Positions 40,437-40,702 of a DNA stretch of 40,702 nucleotides are shown here, piece after piece. This stretch comes from CAYVBN01 sp964538565. GTDB lineage: Bacteria > Pseudomonadota > Alphaproteobacteria > Rhizobiales > Xanthobacteraceae. A model generated the notes under the pieces. That model saw only the letters and a program-made list of their open reading frames with translations, was not told the origin of the DNA and did not search any database. Position 1 is the stretch's first letter. Every line of letters starts with the position of its first letter. The stretch covers positions 1-40,702 of the forward strand of contig CAZIGW010000300.1 in assembly GCA_964538565.1 (NCBI GenBank), in the 5' to 3' direction. A program made the position numbers and the translations under genes.

Positions 40437-40702
40437 TCGAACAACTCACCCGGACGATAGTCGCGGCCCGCGACGCTGCCGACGACGCGCCAGAACTCCA
40501 TCGGCGACAGGCCGGTGCCCGGCCGCATCGCGGTGACATCCTCGGCCGCGATGATCGCGCCGGCCCGGATCGGACGTGCGGCGACCAGCGACTTGCGCGC
40601 GATCGCGCGGTTGGCCAGTTCGGCCGCGAACGGCTCCTTTTCCCCGGTGCCGAGCGCCTGCTCGACCGCGCGGATGCCGGCCACCATCTCGCGCAGCTCC
40701 TC
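40418..40702 (-). CDS. Nonulosonic acid synthase (NeuB/LegI), C-terminal part cut by window edge
   Basis: The last 94 residues of a NeuB-type synthase, ending at TAA 40418 with the rest beyond the right edge. The visible part is the antifreeze-like SAF domain and its linker: GIRAVEQALGTGEKEPFAAE, then NRAIARKSLVAARPIRAGAI and ITAEDV-like IAAEDVTAMRPGTGLSPMEF, and the closing GRDYRPGELFEWP. This matches the C-terminus of NeuB/LegI/PseI. As pseI is a separate gene in the window, this one is best taken as LegI (phosphoenolpyruvate plus 2,4-diacetamido-2,4,6-trideoxymannose to legionaminic acid), judged by its neighbours PglD/LegH, PtmE and LegC. The barrel is not visible. Confidence 0.8.
   Translation of the reverse strand, partial: EELREMVAGIRAVEQALGTGEKEPFAAELANRAIARKSLVAARPIRAGAIIAAEDVTAMRPGTGLSPMEFWRVVGSVAGRDYRPGELFEWPNGR

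Noticed and set aside
1..40702. tRNA genes, CRISPR arrays, insertion sequences, or phage genes
   Set aside because: Coding genes fill nearly the whole window; no regularly spaced repeats, transposase-like frames or cloverleaf-like segments were noticed. No tool search was possible, so small elements could be missed.

Overview
The window is a GC-rich, gene-dense surface-glycan locus, most likely from an alphaproteobacterium of the Hyphomicrobiales (Rhizobiales). That placement is inferred from three things: base composition and codon use, a palindromic intergenic repeat at about 15.92-15.97 kb of a type I recall from Bradyrhizobium, Rhodopseudomonas and related genomes, and the general look of the proteins. 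41 genes are supported. 39 lie on the minus strand, and two (9.25-10.73 kb) lie on the plus strand between them. Most minus-strand neighbours overlap by 1-19 bases or lie within a few bases of each other, often as ATGA or GTGA, so long translationally coupled operons are likely, running from the right edge towards the left. No stretch over 300 bases lacks a gene. I saw no tRNA, rRNA, CRISPR array or insertion sequence.

Right part (about 32-40.7 kb): a legionaminic-acid-type nonulosonic acid (NulO) module. It holds the end of a NeuB/LegI synthase, a PglD/LegH-like acetyltransferase, a PtmE-like nucleotidyltransferase with CBS domains, a LegC-like aminotransferase, a NeuC/LegG-like hydrolysing 2-epimerase and a NeuA/LegF-like CMP-sugar synthetase. 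Embedded in it is a pair resembling KdnA/KdnB, which make 8-amino-Kdo in Shewanella, plus an unassigned SDR. A LegB dehydratase is not in the window and may lie further right.

Middle (about 18.5-32 kb): a pseudaminic-acid-type module with PseB, PseC, an SpsF/PseF-like cytidylyltransferase, a WecD/PseH-like GNAT, PseI and PseG. Inside the same coupled run sit genes that are not part of textbook pseudaminate synthesis: a PduX-like GHMP kinase, a threonine-synthase-like PLP enzyme, an ATP-grasp enzyme, a glycosyltransferase-like/methyltransferase fusion, a PFTS-type polysaccharide protein and two tandem PIG-L deacetylase paralogues, one of which has lost key active-site residues. Together these suggest a dedicated amino-acid building block and its attachment to a nonulosonic acid, which is the best candidate here for an undescribed system.

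Left-middle (about 8-18.5 kb): a methyltransferase, an MsbA/PglK-like ABC exporter, a second methyltransferase, a GT-B-like protein, a D-2-hydroxyacid dehydrogenase, a HAD phosphatase, an SDR and a third NeuA-like cytidylyltransferase. Then come the plus-strand methyltransferase and 6-phosphogluconolactonase-like genes, and a divergently transcribed HisC-like aminotransferase. Left (0-8 kb): a radical SAM/SPASM protein, a large surface-carbohydrate protein, a GT2 glycosyltransferase, the CDP-glucose branch (RfbF, RfbG, a cupin epimerase, an SDR) and the start of a GT4 glycosyltransferase cut by the window edge.

Taken together the locus looks able to build at least two CMP-nonulosonic acids and a CDP-6-deoxyhexose, decorate them (N-acetylation, deacetylation, methylation, possibly aminoacylation), assemble them with several glycosyltransferases and flip the product with the ABC exporter. 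Whether the product is O-antigen, capsule or a flagellin glycan cannot be told from this window: no wzx/wzy, waaL, maf or flagellin gene is visible.
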